A stretch of 64,000 nt of DNA from UBA2287 sp964479665. Its GTDB lineage: Bacteria; Bacteroidota; Bacteroidia; Bacteroidales; Tenuifilaceae. Every line of letters starts with the position of its first letter. Positions within the stretch are counted from its first letter, which is position 1. Shown here piece after piece: positions 54,474 to 63,863 of this stretch. The notes under the pieces are model-generated. The model ran no database searches and was not told the DNA's origin. It was given only the letters and a program-made list of their open reading frames with translations. Location: the NCBI GenBank assembly GCA_964479665.1, contig CAYZNN010000007.1, positions 40,812-104,811 of the forward strand. Direction: 5' to 3'. The position numbers and the translations under genes were made by a program.

Positions 54474-55841
54474 CTATTCGTAACGAAGCGATTCAATGGG
54501 GTCCTTCTCGGCGGCTCTCTTAGCGGGCGAAAGCCCGAAGATTACCCCCACAGCAGCCGAAACGCCAAAGGCAATTAGAACGGAACCTGGCGAAACAATG
54601 GTAAGTATGCCCGCAAAGTGGGTTATCAGTTTCGAAAGCACAATGCCAAGTACAACCCCAATAAAACCTCCGGTTACGCTTATTAAAACGGCCTCTGAAA
54701 GGAATTGGGCCACAATATCGGCTTTTTTAGCGCCAATAGCTAGGCGGGTTCCAATTTCCTTAATTCGCTCCATAACCGATGCAAACATAATATTCATAAT
54801 GCCAATGCCGCCTACCACAAGCGAAATGCTGGCAATGGCTCCCAGCACTATGTTAAATATATCCTTGGTGCGTTGCTGCTGCTTTAATAGCAGTTCAGGA
54901 ACGGTTATTTCGAAGTCCTTAACATCTGCATGCCTGCGAAGAAGCAATCGGCTCAGCACTTCGGTAGTCGAAGGAATGTCTTCGGTCTCTTTAACCTGAA
55001 CAATAATGCGGTCGAGCTGATGATAGTTTTGGCTCGATTGGGTTTTGGCTGCACCGCCAAATACCACAAAAGCCCCACGACCGAAAAATGAGCCCCCTTC
55101 GCTCTGAAGTTTCTTAGCATTTATGAGCGCTCTATTTTGGTATCGCATCAGCATGGTTTTTATGGGTATGTATACATTGTCGTTATATACATTCACCCCG
55201 GCACTCTCGAAACCTGTAATGGACACATCGGTTTTTTGCAAAACACCAATAACCTGTAGCCACACGTTCCCGAACTTGAGGTACTGACCAACAGGGTTCA
55301 CAGCGCTGAAAAATTTGTTTTTAATATTGGCCCCAATAATGCAAACCGGTATTCCATGCTCGCTCTGGTAATTGCTAAAGAAAGCGCCCTCTGCCAGTGG
55401 CAAGTTGAAAAGTTCGAAGTAGTCGGTAGAAACTCCGAGAATTTTGGCTGGCATTCGGAGCCCTTGAAACTGAACGAAGGAGTTTAAACTTACTTCGGGG
55501 CTTATGCGCTCAACCGACGGGAGAATGGAGCTGATTGCATCCACATCGGAAGTAGTAAGACCCGGAGAGAACTTACGTTTCTGCTTCTCGCCATTATCGC
55601 TTTCGCTACTCTCATCCTTTTCTTCGAAAATAGGGTTTATTACAATGTTATTTACACCAACCATTTTTATTTGGTCAATAATCTCCTTTTGAGCCCCATT
55701 GCCAATAGCAAGCATGCTAATAACGGCAGCCACACCAAAAATAATTCCCAGCGCAGTAAGAATAGACTTTAACTTATTGGCCATTATCGACTCAATGGCA
55801 ATATTCACATCGTGAATGTATCGTTTGTACATGTTGAACAT
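54474..55841 (-). CDS. MacB-like ABC transporter permease
   Basis: About 455 aa. One N-terminal helix (LTALGIIFGVAAVISMLAIG), a large periplasmic domain of the MacB_PCD type, and three C-terminal helices forming the FtsX-like permease domain (SLVVGGIGIMNIMFASVMER, ETGTRLAIGAKK-type motif as IKEIGTRLAIGAKKADI). MacB in E. coli carries the ATPase in the same chain; here no ATPase domain is present and none is next to it, so the ATPase subunit must be a separate protein encoded elsewhere. I start at 55841, 8 nt after the adaptor stop; the longer frame (55949) overlaps the adaptor gene by 101 nt and adds a charged stretch. Same operon as the adaptor. Confidence 0.88.
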   Translation of the reverse strand: MFNMYKRYIHDVNIAIESIMANKLKSILTALGIIFGVAAVISMLAIGNGAQKEIIDQIKMVGVNNIVINPIFEEKDESSESDNGEKQKRKFSPGLTTSDVDAISSILPSVERISPEVSLNSFVQFQGLRMPAKILGVSTDYFELFNLPLAEGAFFSNYQSEHGIPVCIIGANIKNKFFSAVNPVGQYLKFGNVWLQVIGVLQKTDVSITGFESAGVNVYNDNVYIPIKTMLMRYQNRALINAKKLQSEGGSFFGRGAFVVFGGAAKTQSSQNYHQLDRIIVQVKETEDIPSTTEVLSRLLLRRHADVKDFEITVPELLLKQQQRTKDIFNIVLGAIASISLVVGGIGIMNIMFASVMERIKEIGTRLAIGAKKADIVAQFLSEAVLISVTGGFIGVVLGIVLSKLITHFAGILTIVSPGSVLIAFGVSAAVGVIFGLSPAKRAAEKDPIESLRYE

Positions 55842-55848
55842 TGCCAGC

Positions 55849-57354
55849 TTATTGTTGGTTTCCACCCTGTTTTCCGCTTCCGTCCCGCTTTTCTTGTCGG
55901 CGTTTTTGGGGCTCAGATTTTTTTGCTGTATCGGTCGATTTTGTTTCAACTATAGGCTTTTCATCATTCTGAATGATTACAACCCCGCCCTGCGGTGTAG
56001 GGAGGTTACCCATTACAGGAACTGAACCTCGCTGCTCTTGGTGCCTAGCCTTCTCTTTCTCAATTAGCCTTTTCTTCTCTTCGGCACGCCTTTTTATTTC
56101 AGGTATAAGATCCTGACCAGAAAATGATAGTTTTTCAGGCTTCTGGGGTACACTTAGGAAAACCTCGTCACCCTCATCGAGCCCCGATTCAATTATTATG
56201 AAGTTTTCATTCTGCTCGCCTAGTATAACTATTTGGCGCTTACCCTTGGTGGTATAAACAAAGCTGATGCTGTCGTTGGCATGAACGGCTTCTAAGGGTA
56301 GGAATAATGCTTCATCGATGTTTTTAGTTACTATCTGATTTCCTGTAGTCATTGACGGGCGCAGAATAGGATCGTACTCGTTTACCCTAATGGTAACCTC
56401 AAAAACCTTAGCGTCGGTATTGGGGAGCTGTTCGCCAATGTTTGCCACTTCCGAAACAATTCCAGTGTACTTTTTCTCGGGAAACGCATCGACTCCAACC
56501 CTCACCTTTTGACCAGCCTTGAGTTTGCTCACATCAATTTCGTTCACGTAGGTTTTCGAAATCATAACCGAAAGGTCGGGAAGTGTTGCTACGGTTAAAT
56601 CCCAAGGATTTATACTCGACCCCACTTTTCGTTTTTGTCCGTTCCATTCGCGATGGTAAATAACCATACCTGGTTTGGGCGCACGAATAATAAATTTGCT
56701 AAGCACATCGAGCATGTCCTGGCGTTCCCGTTCCTGGCGGCCCAAATTAATGGCAACCTCCTTCATGGAGGCTTCGGCCTGTTCGCGTTTAAGTTGGTAA
56801 TTGTGTTGAGCCTGCTCGTAGTTTCGCCTGGTTTTATCGAGGTTTAATTGTGCTTGGCGCTGGGTGGCGGGGGGTTCAAATTTCGACTGGTCCACAACAA
56901 TCTGTTTCTCTTCCAGATCGAACTTGAGGTTTATCAGTTCGTCGCGAAGGTTGCGAAGCTGAAGCGTTGTATCGAGTTGGGTTCGAAGGTATTGCTGCCG
57001 GCTCTTTTCTAAATCGTCCTCAATTTCCTTAAGCCTATTGCTTAGAGCGCTTCGGTCGAGCGTAGCAACGTATTGCCCCGAGTCTACCACGGTTCCTTCA
57101 GGTACCAAGTCCTGAATTTTTATGTCGGAGAAACGGAAACTTCTACCTTGCCGAAGTTCGGGTGGCCCGGTTATATCCTCCTTATTTTTAGCCTGTAATT
57201 CACCTGTTATGGTAACCAGCACCTCGAAAGGACCTCGCTGAACTTTTACCTTTTGTGGTGCTTCCTCCTTTTTACCTGAAGTACCAACGGTAAGAACCAG
57301 TATAATAATTGCGGCTAGGGCAACACCAAAGCCTATCCAAACTTTCTTTTTCAT
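55849..57354 (-). CDS. Periplasmic adaptor (membrane fusion) protein, HlyD/MacA type
   Basis: 501 aa. One N-terminal membrane helix (VWIGFGVALAAIIILVLTVG), then a barrel-sandwich domain opening at VKVQRGPFEVLVTITGELQA, a long alpha-helical hairpin (about residues 110-210, rich in Gln, Glu and Arg with heptads), and beta-barrel domains (GQKVRVGVDAFPEKKYTGIVSEV). The C-terminal ~110 residues are low-complexity, charged and Gly/Pro/Gln-rich. Such proteins link an inner-membrane transporter to an outer-membrane TolC-like channel. Immediately upstream of the MacB-like permease with 7 nt between them, indicating an export complex for a small molecule or peptide, or for cell-envelope material. Confidence 0.9.
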   Translation of the reverse strand: MKKKVWIGFGVALAAIIILVLTVGTSGKKEEAPQKVKVQRGPFEVLVTITGELQAKNKEDITGPPELRQGRSFRFSDIKIQDLVPEGTVVDSGQYVATLDRSALSNRLKEIEDDLEKSRQQYLRTQLDTTLQLRNLRDELINLKFDLEEKQIVVDQSKFEPPATQRQAQLNLDKTRRNYEQAQHNYQLKREQAEASMKEVAINLGRQERERQDMLDVLSKFIIRAPKPGMVIYHREWNGQKRKVGSSINPWDLTVATLPDLSVMISKTYVNEIDVSKLKAGQKVRVGVDAFPEKKYTGIVSEVANIGEQLPNTDAKVFEVTIRVNEYDPILRPSMTTGNQIVTKNIDEALFLPLEAVHANDSISFVYTTKGKRQIVILGEQNENFIIIESGLDEGDEVFLSVPQKPEKLSFSGQDLIPEIKRRAEEKKRLIEKEKARHQEQRGSVPVMGNLPTPQGGVVIIQNDEKPIVETKSTDTAKKSEPQKRRQEKRDGSGKQGGNQQ

Positions 57355-57454
57355 GCTTTTGTTGAATAATGGTAATATTTTTTACTGCAATATGACTCGT
57401 ATTTAAAGATGTAGTTTAATAAAGAGTTTTCGAAGAAAAGTTAAAACAAAGCAT

Positions 57455-58852
57455 TTAAAACATGCTGGCTTTGGCAGCTAATATTTGCTCAATTGCTCCT
57501 TGGGCTAAATGGTTGGCTTTTTGCAAACTAGTGCTTTCAGCATAAATACGAATAATGGGTTCGGTATTGGAACGGCGCAGGTGAACCCAATCGCCCGATG
57601 GGTAGTCGATACGAATGCCATCTTCAATATTCAGTTGCTCATTGGAATACATAGCTTTAATACGATCGAAAAGAATATCCATATTTGTTTCCGGGGCGAG
57701 ATCCAATTTGTTTTTCGAAATGAAAAAATTGGGGTAAGTAGCTCTGAGCTCTGAACATTTCGTACCTAATTGCGCAAGGTGCGAAAGGAAAAGTGCAATG
57801 CCCACCAGTGCATCGCGACCGTAATGCAAATCGGGGTAAATAACTCCCCCGTTACCTTCGCCACCAATTACAGCATGGCATTGCTTCATTTTGGTTACCA
57901 CATTCACTTCGCCAACCGCCGAAGCAAAATATTGCCCTCCGAAACTTTTTGTTACTTCCCTCAGAGCGGCGGTGCTCGAAAGGTTCGAAACGGTATTTCC
58001 TGTTTTGTGTCTCAGTATATAATCGGCAACAGCTACTAGGGTATACTCTTCGCCAAACATTGTTCCATCCTCGTTCACAATGGCTAACCTATCCACATCG
58101 GGGTCGACAACAAAGCCCACATGGGCTTTGGAATTTACAACCTCTTCAGAAATGGCTTTAAGGTGTTCGGGTAGGGGTTCGGGGTTGTGCGGAAATTCAC
58201 CGTTGGGTTCGGTATATAGTTCAATAATATCGTTAACTCCCAATGCCCGTAGTAATTTGGGTAGCGCTATGCCGCCAACTGAGTTAACACAGTCGATAGC
58301 AACACGGAAGTTCGCTTTCGTTATGGTTTCAACATTAACCAAAGGTAGGTTTAGAATAAGTTCAATGTGCCTTTGAATAAAATTGGTATGAGTTAGTTCT
58401 CCCAATTGATCTACTGTAGGGTAACTAAAACTCAGCGAGTCGGCCAGCTGCAGTACTCTTTTGCCATCGGAGTCGGATAGGAATTCACCTTTCTCGTTCA
58501 GGAGCTTCAGTGCGTTCCATTGGCGGGGATTATGGCTGGCTGTAATGATAATTCCACCCTGAGCCTGCAGCTCAGTAACTGCAATTTCTACCGTTGGTGT
58601 TGTGGCCAGACCCGTATTAACAACATCTACTCCACAACCCAAAAGGGTTCCAGTAACTATATTGCTAACCATCTCACCCGAAATGCGAGCATCGCGACCT
58701 ACTACAACTTTCACTTTCTGTCCCGAATTTCTCTCTTTAACCCATTGTGAGTAAGCAGAGGTAAACCTTGCAATGTCAATGGGATTTAAACCTTCGCCAG
58801 CAAAACCACCAATAGTGCCGCGAATACCCGAAATGGATTTTATTAATGGCAT
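57455..58852 (-). CDS. glmM: Phosphoglucosamine mutase (GlmM-type hexose-phosphate mutase)
   Basis: 465 aa. Interconverts glucosamine-6-phosphate and glucosamine-1-phosphate on the way to UDP-GlcNAc. Active-site phosphoserine is Ser106 in TASHNP (104-109); the metal loop is DPDVDR (250-255), which differs from the classical DGDGDR; the sugar loop and the C-terminal phosphate-binding RRSNTEPIIRIYAES are present. N-terminal SGIRGTIG is typical. A phosphomannomutase role cannot be excluded by eye, since the family is closely related and the altered metal loop is shared by several Bacteroidota GlmM proteins. Divergent from a glycosyltransferase gene. Confidence 0.9.
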   Translation of the reverse strand: MPLIKSISGIRGTIGGFAGEGLNPIDIARFTSAYSQWVKERNSGQKVKVVVGRDARISGEMVSNIVTGTLLGCGVDVVNTGLATTPTVEIAVTELQAQGGIIITASHNPRQWNALKLLNEKGEFLSDSDGKRVLQLADSLSFSYPTVDQLGELTHTNFIQRHIELILNLPLVNVETITKANFRVAIDCVNSVGGIALPKLLRALGVNDIIELYTEPNGEFPHNPEPLPEHLKAISEEVVNSKAHVGFVVDPDVDRLAIVNEDGTMFGEEYTLVAVADYILRHKTGNTVSNLSSTAALREVTKSFGGQYFASAVGEVNVVTKMKQCHAVIGGEGNGGVIYPDLHYGRDALVGIALFLSHLAQLGTKCSELRATYPNFFISKNKLDLAPETNMDILFDRIKAMYSNEQLNIEDGIRIDYPSGDWVHLRRSNTEPIIRIYAESTSLQKANHLAQGAIEQILAAKASMF

Positions 58853-58993
58853 ACATTTATTTCAATTGGTTTGTTGGCAAAGATGGTGATTTTTGGGTTA
58901 GAGTAGCACATTATCAGGGTTCAAATATTATTTGAGTGGTTCCGAGTCAATGAGCCCACATAATTCATATCTTCGTAGTAAATACAACAAATT

Positions 58994-60106
58994 ATGCAAG
59001 TCAATCTGGTTTCTTTCAATGTGCCTTACCCTCCCAACTACGGCGGAGTTATCGATGTTTACTACAAAATTAAGGCCCTTAGCGAACTAGGCGTTGCCGT
59101 GCATCTTCATTGTTTTGAGTACGATAATAGGGTTCGCAGCAAGGAGTTGGAGAAAATTTGCGCAAGTATACAGTACTACCAACGAAAAAGAATGCCATCA
59201 CAATTTTTATCGTCGGTTCCATTCATTGTTCAAACAAGGAATAGTTCTGAATTGATTTCAAACCTAAACCGAAATACCTACCCTGTTATTTTTGAGGGAT
59301 TGCATTGTACGTTCCCCATTTTTTCTAAAATGCTCAATGAGCGAATATTGCTTGTGCGTACCCATAATATTGAGCATAACTATTACCTTGGTTTAGCGCG
59401 AACCGAACGAAACTTATTCAGAAAGTTGTTTTTTAAAGCTGAAGCCCGAAAGCTGAAAAAATACGAGTCGGTTCTTTCTCGGGCATCTGCCATTGCAGCC
59501 ATATCGCCAAATGACAGGGATTACTTTTCCCAGTATGGAAGGCCAATCGAACTCATTACACCCTTCCATCCGTTTGCTGAAGTTGAAATTGATCATGGTA
59601 TTGGAAGTTACATACTAATTCATGGCGACCTATCGGTACCAGAAAATGTGCAGAGTGTAACTTGGCTGGTTGAACAGGTTGCCAGTAAAGTTCCCTATAG
59701 GGTGGTTGTTGCAGGTAAATCGCCCAATTCAACACTGGTTAAACTATTAAAGAACTACCCCAATATCGACCTGTTTGTTAACCCCAACGAAACGCTTATG
59801 AACGAGCTGGTAGCGAATGCCCACATTAACCTTGTGCATTCGTTCTACCCGCAGGGTTTTAAACTAAAAATGCTGCATTCGTTATACAGAGGGCGTTTCT
59901 GTATATGCAACCTGCCTGTAGTGGAAAATACCGGTTTGGAAAAGCTTTGCATGGTAGCTAACTCTCCCCAGGAGTATATTCAATCTATTGAAACAGCTAT
60001 GAGCATTCCTTTCGATAAGGAATTGATTAAAGAAAGGAAGGGCACTCTTGAACTATTTTCAAATACTTACCAAGCTAAAAAACTAGTGAAACTAATTCAG
60101 ATGTAG
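58994..60106 (+). CDS. Glycosyltransferase, GT-B fold (family 1/4-like)
   Basis: 370 aa. Soluble, with two Rossmann-like halves. The N-terminal NVPYPPNYGGVIDVYYKIKAL is typical of GT4 enzymes, with a Gly-Gly donor-binding loop, and RTHNIEHNYY is at the middle. The C-terminal donor half has GDLSVPENVQSVTWLV and HSFYPQGFKLKMLHSLYRGRF, in which the usual EExFG-like motif is replaced; so it belongs to a divergent branch. Acceptor and product are unknown. It stands alone, divergent from glmM, a link only in the general sense of sugar metabolism. Confidence 0.85.
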   Translation: MQVNLVSFNVPYPPNYGGVIDVYYKIKALSELGVAVHLHCFEYDNRVRSKELEKICASIQYYQRKRMPSQFLSSVPFIVQTRNSSELISNLNRNTYPVIFEGLHCTFPIFSKMLNERILLVRTHNIEHNYYLGLARTERNLFRKLFFKAEARKLKKYESVLSRASAIAAISPNDRDYFSQYGRPIELITPFHPFAEVEIDHGIGSYILIHGDLSVPENVQSVTWLVEQVASKVPYRVVVAGKSPNSTLVKLLKNYPNIDLFVNPNETLMNELVANAHINLVHSFYPQGFKLKMLHSLYRGRFCICNLPVVENTGLEKLCMVANSPQEYIQSIETAMSIPFDKELIKERKGTLELFSNTYQAKKLVKLIQM

Positions 60107-60222
60107 CTCTATTACCCATATCATATCTCTCAATAAACTTTTAGCAATTCAGTTTGTTAAACCCAAAACATTATCAATTTCTATCAATAGTATTCATTGT
60201 GTTGCATTCAAATAGCATTTAT

Positions 60223-62634
60223 ATGGCAAATAAAGTTAAGGAAATTAGCAAAGAAGAGGTACTAACCGACTATGCGTTGGCAGTTTTAAGCAGGGAGGTT
60301 AGCCTGCTAGGCAGAAAAGAGGTACTCACTGGAAAAGCAAAGTTTGGAATTTTTGGCGATGGTAAAGAGTTGACTCAGATTGCATTAGTTAAAACTTTTC
60401 GAAATGGCGACTGGCGTTCGGGCTACTATCGCGACCAAACATTCATGATGGCCGCCAATCTGTTCTCCGCTGATGAGTTCTTTTCCCAACTTTATGGCGA
60501 CACTAATTTAGATAATAACCCGAGCAATGCCGGCCGATCGTTCAATAACCACTTTGGAACCCGTAGCTTGAATACCGATGGCACATGGAAAAACCTAACT
60601 GCAATGAAAAATTCATCGGCCGATATTTCGCCCACTGCAGGCCAAATGCCCCGATTGCTTGGACTAGCGCATGCTTCGAAACTTTTTAGAGAGAACAAAA
60701 ACCTTAACCAGTTCAATCATTTTTCAGTCAACGGAAACGAGGTGGCCTTTGGCACCATTGGCGATGCCAGCACATCCGAAGGACATTTTTGGGAAACCAT
60801 GAACGCCGCAGCTGTTCTGCAGGTACCTCTGGCCATGACTGTTTACGACGATGGTTACGGAATTTCGGTTTCGCGCGAGTACCAAACGGCAAAGGGTAGC
60901 ATTTCCGAAGCCCTTAAAGGTATGATAGCCGATGAGAAGAGCTCGAAGGGAATTAAGATTTTTACAGCCAGAGGCTGGAATTACTCCGAACTAATAGAGG
61001 TTTTTGAAAAGGGAGTTAACGAATGTAGAAACAACCATGTGCCCGTTCTTTTTCATATTACCGAAATTACCCAGCCACAGGGACACTCAACCTCGGGCTC
61101 GCACGAAAGGTACAAGTCGGTTGAACGGTTGCAATGGGAGAAGGATTTCGACTGTAATACTAAGTTTAGGAGTTGGATAATCGACCAGGGCTTAGCAACC
61201 GATGAAGAACTAAAAACCATTGAGAACGATGCCATTCAAAAGGCCAAATTGGCAAAAGAAACTGCATGGGAAAAGTTTGCAGAACCTATTAAGATTGAGC
61301 GCGAAGCATTAATTAAAATAATCGATAACCGTTCGTGCAAATGCAAGCGGGAGCATATTGATAAGGTGAGCCTTATAAGCAACGAATTAAAAAAGATTTC
61401 GAACCCCATCCGAAAGGATAATATGAGTTCGGTTAAAAAGATTCTGCGCCATGTTTGCACCGATTGTAGCATTCGTGAAAAATTACAATCGGACCTTACC
61501 CAATGGATGGTTAACCACTCCGAAGATGCACATGAAAGGTACAGTTCGCAGCTTTACTGCGAAACCGAAAGGGCTGCAATTCGAGTAAAACCAGTTAACC
61601 CGCTATTTTCCAATGAGTCGCCCTTAGTTAACGGGCGTGAAATTTTACGCGACAACTGGGATGTGCAATTTTCCAATAATCTACTTCTTGTTGCCTTTGG
61701 TGAGGATGTTGGGAAAATTGGTGGTGTAAATCAAACATTTGAAGGATTACAAGAGAAGTTTGGCGAAAACAGAATTTTCGATACCGGAATTCGTGAAGCA
61801 ACCATTCTGGGGCAAGGGCTTGGAATGGCGCTTAGGGGTCTTAGGCCTGTTACTGAAATACAATATTTCGACTATTTACTGTATGCAATTCAAACCATGA
61901 GCGACGATTTGGCCACCCTGCGCTGGAGAACCAAAAGCGGACAAATGGCACCAATGATTATATCGACCCGTGGACATCGGTTGGAAGGGATTTGGCACTC
62001 GGGTTCTCCTTTAAGTATGGTCATTAATTCCATTCGTGGTGTTTATGTGTGCGTGCCCCGCAATATGACTCAAGCAGCTGGAATGTACAACACCCTACTC
62101 GAATCCGACGATCCGGCACTTGTTATTGAACCCCTGAATGGTTACCGTTTAAAAGAAAAGCGTCCCGATAATATTGGTAAATATCGAATTCCTTTAGGTG
62201 TTCCCGAAATTTTGCGCGAGGGAGCCGATGTTACGCTAGTTACCTACGGAAGTTGTGTTCGTATTGCTCTGGATGCTGTTGAGCAACTTGCTGAGTTCGG
62301 AATTTCGGTTGAACTTATCGATGCGCAAACCCTTTTGCCTTTCGACTTGCCCAACCTAATCAAGAAATCGATAGAGAAAACCAATAGAGTAGTATTTTTC
62401 GACGAGGATGTCCCCGGGGGCGCAACAGCCTTCATGATGCAAAAGGTGCTCGAAGAGCGTGAGGCGTTTATGTTTCTCGACTCTCCCCCCAGAACCATTA
62501 CCGGACAAGAACATCGACCAGCTTATACTACCGATGGCGATTACTTCTCGAATCCGAATGCCGAAGATGTTTTCGAAACCATCTACAGTATAATGCATGA
62601 GGCCAACCCTCTGCGGTTTCCGAAACTTTACTAA
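60223..62634 (+). CDS. 2-oxoacid dehydrogenase E1 component, fused alpha and beta subunits
   Basis: 803 aa. Thiamine-diphosphate-dependent E1 of the branched-chain 2-oxoacid (or related) dehydrogenase complex. The N-terminal half (about 1-480) is the alpha part with the TPP-binding motif GDASTSEGHFWETMN (180-194); the C-terminal part (about 485-803) is the beta subunit (GEDVGKIGGVNQTFEGLQEKFG, DTGIREATILGQGLGMALRGLRP, YGSCVRIALDAVEQL). Fusion of the two chains is common in Bacteroidota. The usual GDG is GDA in the TPP motif. I start at MANKVKEI (60223); the upstream extension from 60154 has no homology. E2 and E3 genes are not adjacent. A hairpin follows the stop. Confidence 0.9.
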   Translation: MANKVKEISKEEVLTDYALAVLSREVSLLGRKEVLTGKAKFGIFGDGKELTQIALVKTFRNGDWRSGYYRDQTFMMAANLFSADEFFSQLYGDTNLDNNPSNAGRSFNNHFGTRSLNTDGTWKNLTAMKNSSADISPTAGQMPRLLGLAHASKLFRENKNLNQFNHFSVNGNEVAFGTIGDASTSEGHFWETMNAAAVLQVPLAMTVYDDGYGISVSREYQTAKGSISEALKGMIADEKSSKGIKIFTARGWNYSELIEVFEKGVNECRNNHVPVLFHITEITQPQGHSTSGSHERYKSVERLQWEKDFDCNTKFRSWIIDQGLATDEELKTIENDAIQKAKLAKETAWEKFAEPIKIEREALIKIIDNRSCKCKREHIDKVSLISNELKKISNPIRKDNMSSVKKILRHVCTDCSIREKLQSDLTQWMVNHSEDAHERYSSQLYCETERAAIRVKPVNPLFSNESPLVNGREILRDNWDVQFSNNLLLVAFGEDVGKIGGVNQTFEGLQEKFGENRIFDTGIREATILGQGLGMALRGLRPVTEIQYFDYLLYAIQTMSDDLATLRWRTKSGQMAPMIISTRGHRLEGIWHSGSPLSMVINSIRGVYVCVPRNMTQAAGMYNTLLESDDPALVIEPLNGYRLKEKRPDNIGKYRIPLGVPEILREGADVTLVTYGSCVRIALDAVEQLAEFGISVELIDAQTLLPFDLPNLIKKSIEKTNRVVFFDEDVPGGATAFMMQKVLEEREAFMFLDSPPRTITGQEHRPAYTTDGDYFSNPNAEDVFETIYSIMHEANPLRFPKLY

Positions 62635-62637
62635 TAA

Positions 62638-62665
62638 AAAAAGGCTCGCATTGCGAGCCTTTACC
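62638..62665. terminator. Bidirectional hairpin terminator
   Basis: Inverted repeat AAAGGCTCGCA / TGCGAGCCTTT (62640-62662). On the minus strand it is followed by seven T, so it is a better terminator for the YfiR-like gene; on the plus strand only three T follow. Confidence 0.8.
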
Positions 62666-62694
62666 GTTTTAAATTGTAATAGTCTATTCAGCTA

Positions 62695-63207
62695 TTAGAA
62701 AACATTCTTTGCAAGCTTTATAAGCTGATCGTTAACTTTTAACGAATATCTGTCGGCGTAGCCCTTGTTAATTTCAAATTGCACTTTTCCGTCAACTTCA
62801 ATAAAACTTATTGCTGCACCCTGCTTTGCCGCACCCGATTTGTCGGAAATAACCAAACTGCAACTAGAGCCCAATTTGTTAATAACGGTGCTTAGTTCAT
62901 CAATTCTCGATTTTGAGACGAAAACTATATTAGCCCTTTCTATTTCAGCAAGGTTCGAAATCTTTTTAACCACTATGGTTTGCTCAACAACCTTGCGCCC
63001 CTGTAGGGTTTGAAGTTCGGTAAGTAACTTGTTGTCGTTGCCATAAACAGCAATTACAAAATTACCCTGTTTGCCTTCTTGGCACCAGTCAACCAGTCGG
63101 GTTAATTGAAAAATAAAGGCAGATTGAACCTTTTCGTACTGTGCTTTTAATCCAAAGCCCTGAAATAGAAGGGTTACCGTTGCAAAAATAAAAACTTTTG
63201 TTCTCAT
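62695..63207 (-). CDS. YfiR-family (DUF4154) secreted protein
   Basis: 170 aa. Signal peptide ending at FGLKAQ, then the YfiR/DUF4154 domain: KVQSAFIFQLTRLVDW at the start, FVIAVYGNDNKLLTELQTL, ANIVFVSKS, and a Ser-Gly-containing ISDKSGAAKQGAAISFIEVDGKVQFEIN end. In Pseudomonas YfiR is a periplasmic repressor of a diguanylate cyclase; in Bacteroidota the role is not known, and no cyclase gene is seen next to it. The final KLAKNVF fits the family. It ends toward the hairpin shared with the E1 gene. Confidence 0.9.
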   Translation of the reverse strand: MRTKVFIFATVTLLFQGFGLKAQYEKVQSAFIFQLTRLVDWCQEGKQGNFVIAVYGNDNKLLTELQTLQGRKVVEQTIVVKKISNLAEIERANIVFVSKSRIDELSTVINKLGSSCSLVISDKSGAAKQGAAISFIEVDGKVQFEINKGYADRYSLKVNDQLIKLAKNVF

Positions 63208-63570
63208 GGTTACTTTTTAGTATTTGTTGTTTGCCCAGATATACGTTCCCTTTTTTTTCAAGTTTCTCATCGGCTTGTAATTTTTATTCCAAAAAAGCTC
63301 CATTTTGAATTTTATAATGCAATTAAAAAACGTAATTGTCAGTTATGTAGTGTGTTATATGGGTGATTGGGGGTGATGTAAATCATTGGTTTTATACAGT
63401 GCTATGCTTTAAAACAGCGATTTCATCACCCTTTTTATTGTCCGATTATTGAATTCAATAATGTGATTTAGTGCAACTGACAAACATCATTGAAACACCA
63501 TTCATAACCAATTAATATTGCATAGGTTTTCAATGCAATCAACCATCAACCATCAACTTTCTCATATCCC
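63208..63570. other. Gene-free gap with a short ATCAACC tandem repeat
   Basis: 363 bp with no supported gene. AT-rich. It carries a T-run near 63249-63258 and a short tandem repeat of about three copies of ATCAACC (63538-63557). No clear promoter or hairpin seen. Confidence 0.5.
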
Positions 63571-63798
63571 ATGCATAAAATTGGAAAGCATCCAGTCCCT
63601 GAAGTTCCCGGTTCCCAAAAGCATACTTTTGTTTTTAACGGAACCAAAGTAAAGTAGAGGGCGAAGTGGGTTTTACCATTGCTGCTGCTTTGCATCAGGC
63701 AGGTTTTCCCGTTCATAGTCATAGTATCGAGAATCGCGAGCGAAGCCTAGAGTGTGGCATTGGCAAGTGCGGTGCCTGCGAAAGGCTTGTCGACGGAC
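63571..63798 (+). pseudogene. Truncated and frameshifted remnant of a [2Fe-2S]-binding protein
   Basis: Reading from ATG 63571 gives MHKIGKHPVPEVPGSQKHTF, then FVFNGTKVK and a TAG at 63655-63657. In the other frame (from about 63655) the sequence continues EGEVGFTIAAALHQAG, FPVHSHSIENRERS and CGIGKCGACERLVDG. Together they form the N-terminal part of a small plant-type ferredoxin-like protein that pairs with FAD oxidoreductases (HcnA/proline-dehydrogenase-like type). The two frames meet at an A-run (63646-63656), consistent with loss of one base. Three of the four cluster cysteines are visible; after LVDGLV the sequence loses similarity, so the fourth is missing. The gene is therefore broken and cut short. 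Confidence 0.75.
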
Positions 63799-63863
63799 TC
63801 GTCCTAAAAAAAGTTTACACTTTTTACTTGTTAATCCTGATTCAACTTCACACATTTTTTTAA

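Noticed and set aside
54496..54999. 167-aa plus-strand open frame opposite the MacB-like permease
   Set aside because: Shadow of the conserved permease helices; low-complexity Ser/Thr/Ile/Pro composition.
58915..58965. Possible tRNA-like T-loop (GGTTCAAAT)
   Set aside because: No matching acceptor stem, anticodon arm or CCA context.
63538..63557. Short ATCAACC repeats as a CRISPR or regulatory array
   Set aside because: Only about three 7-nt copies in tandem, with no spacers and no cas genes.
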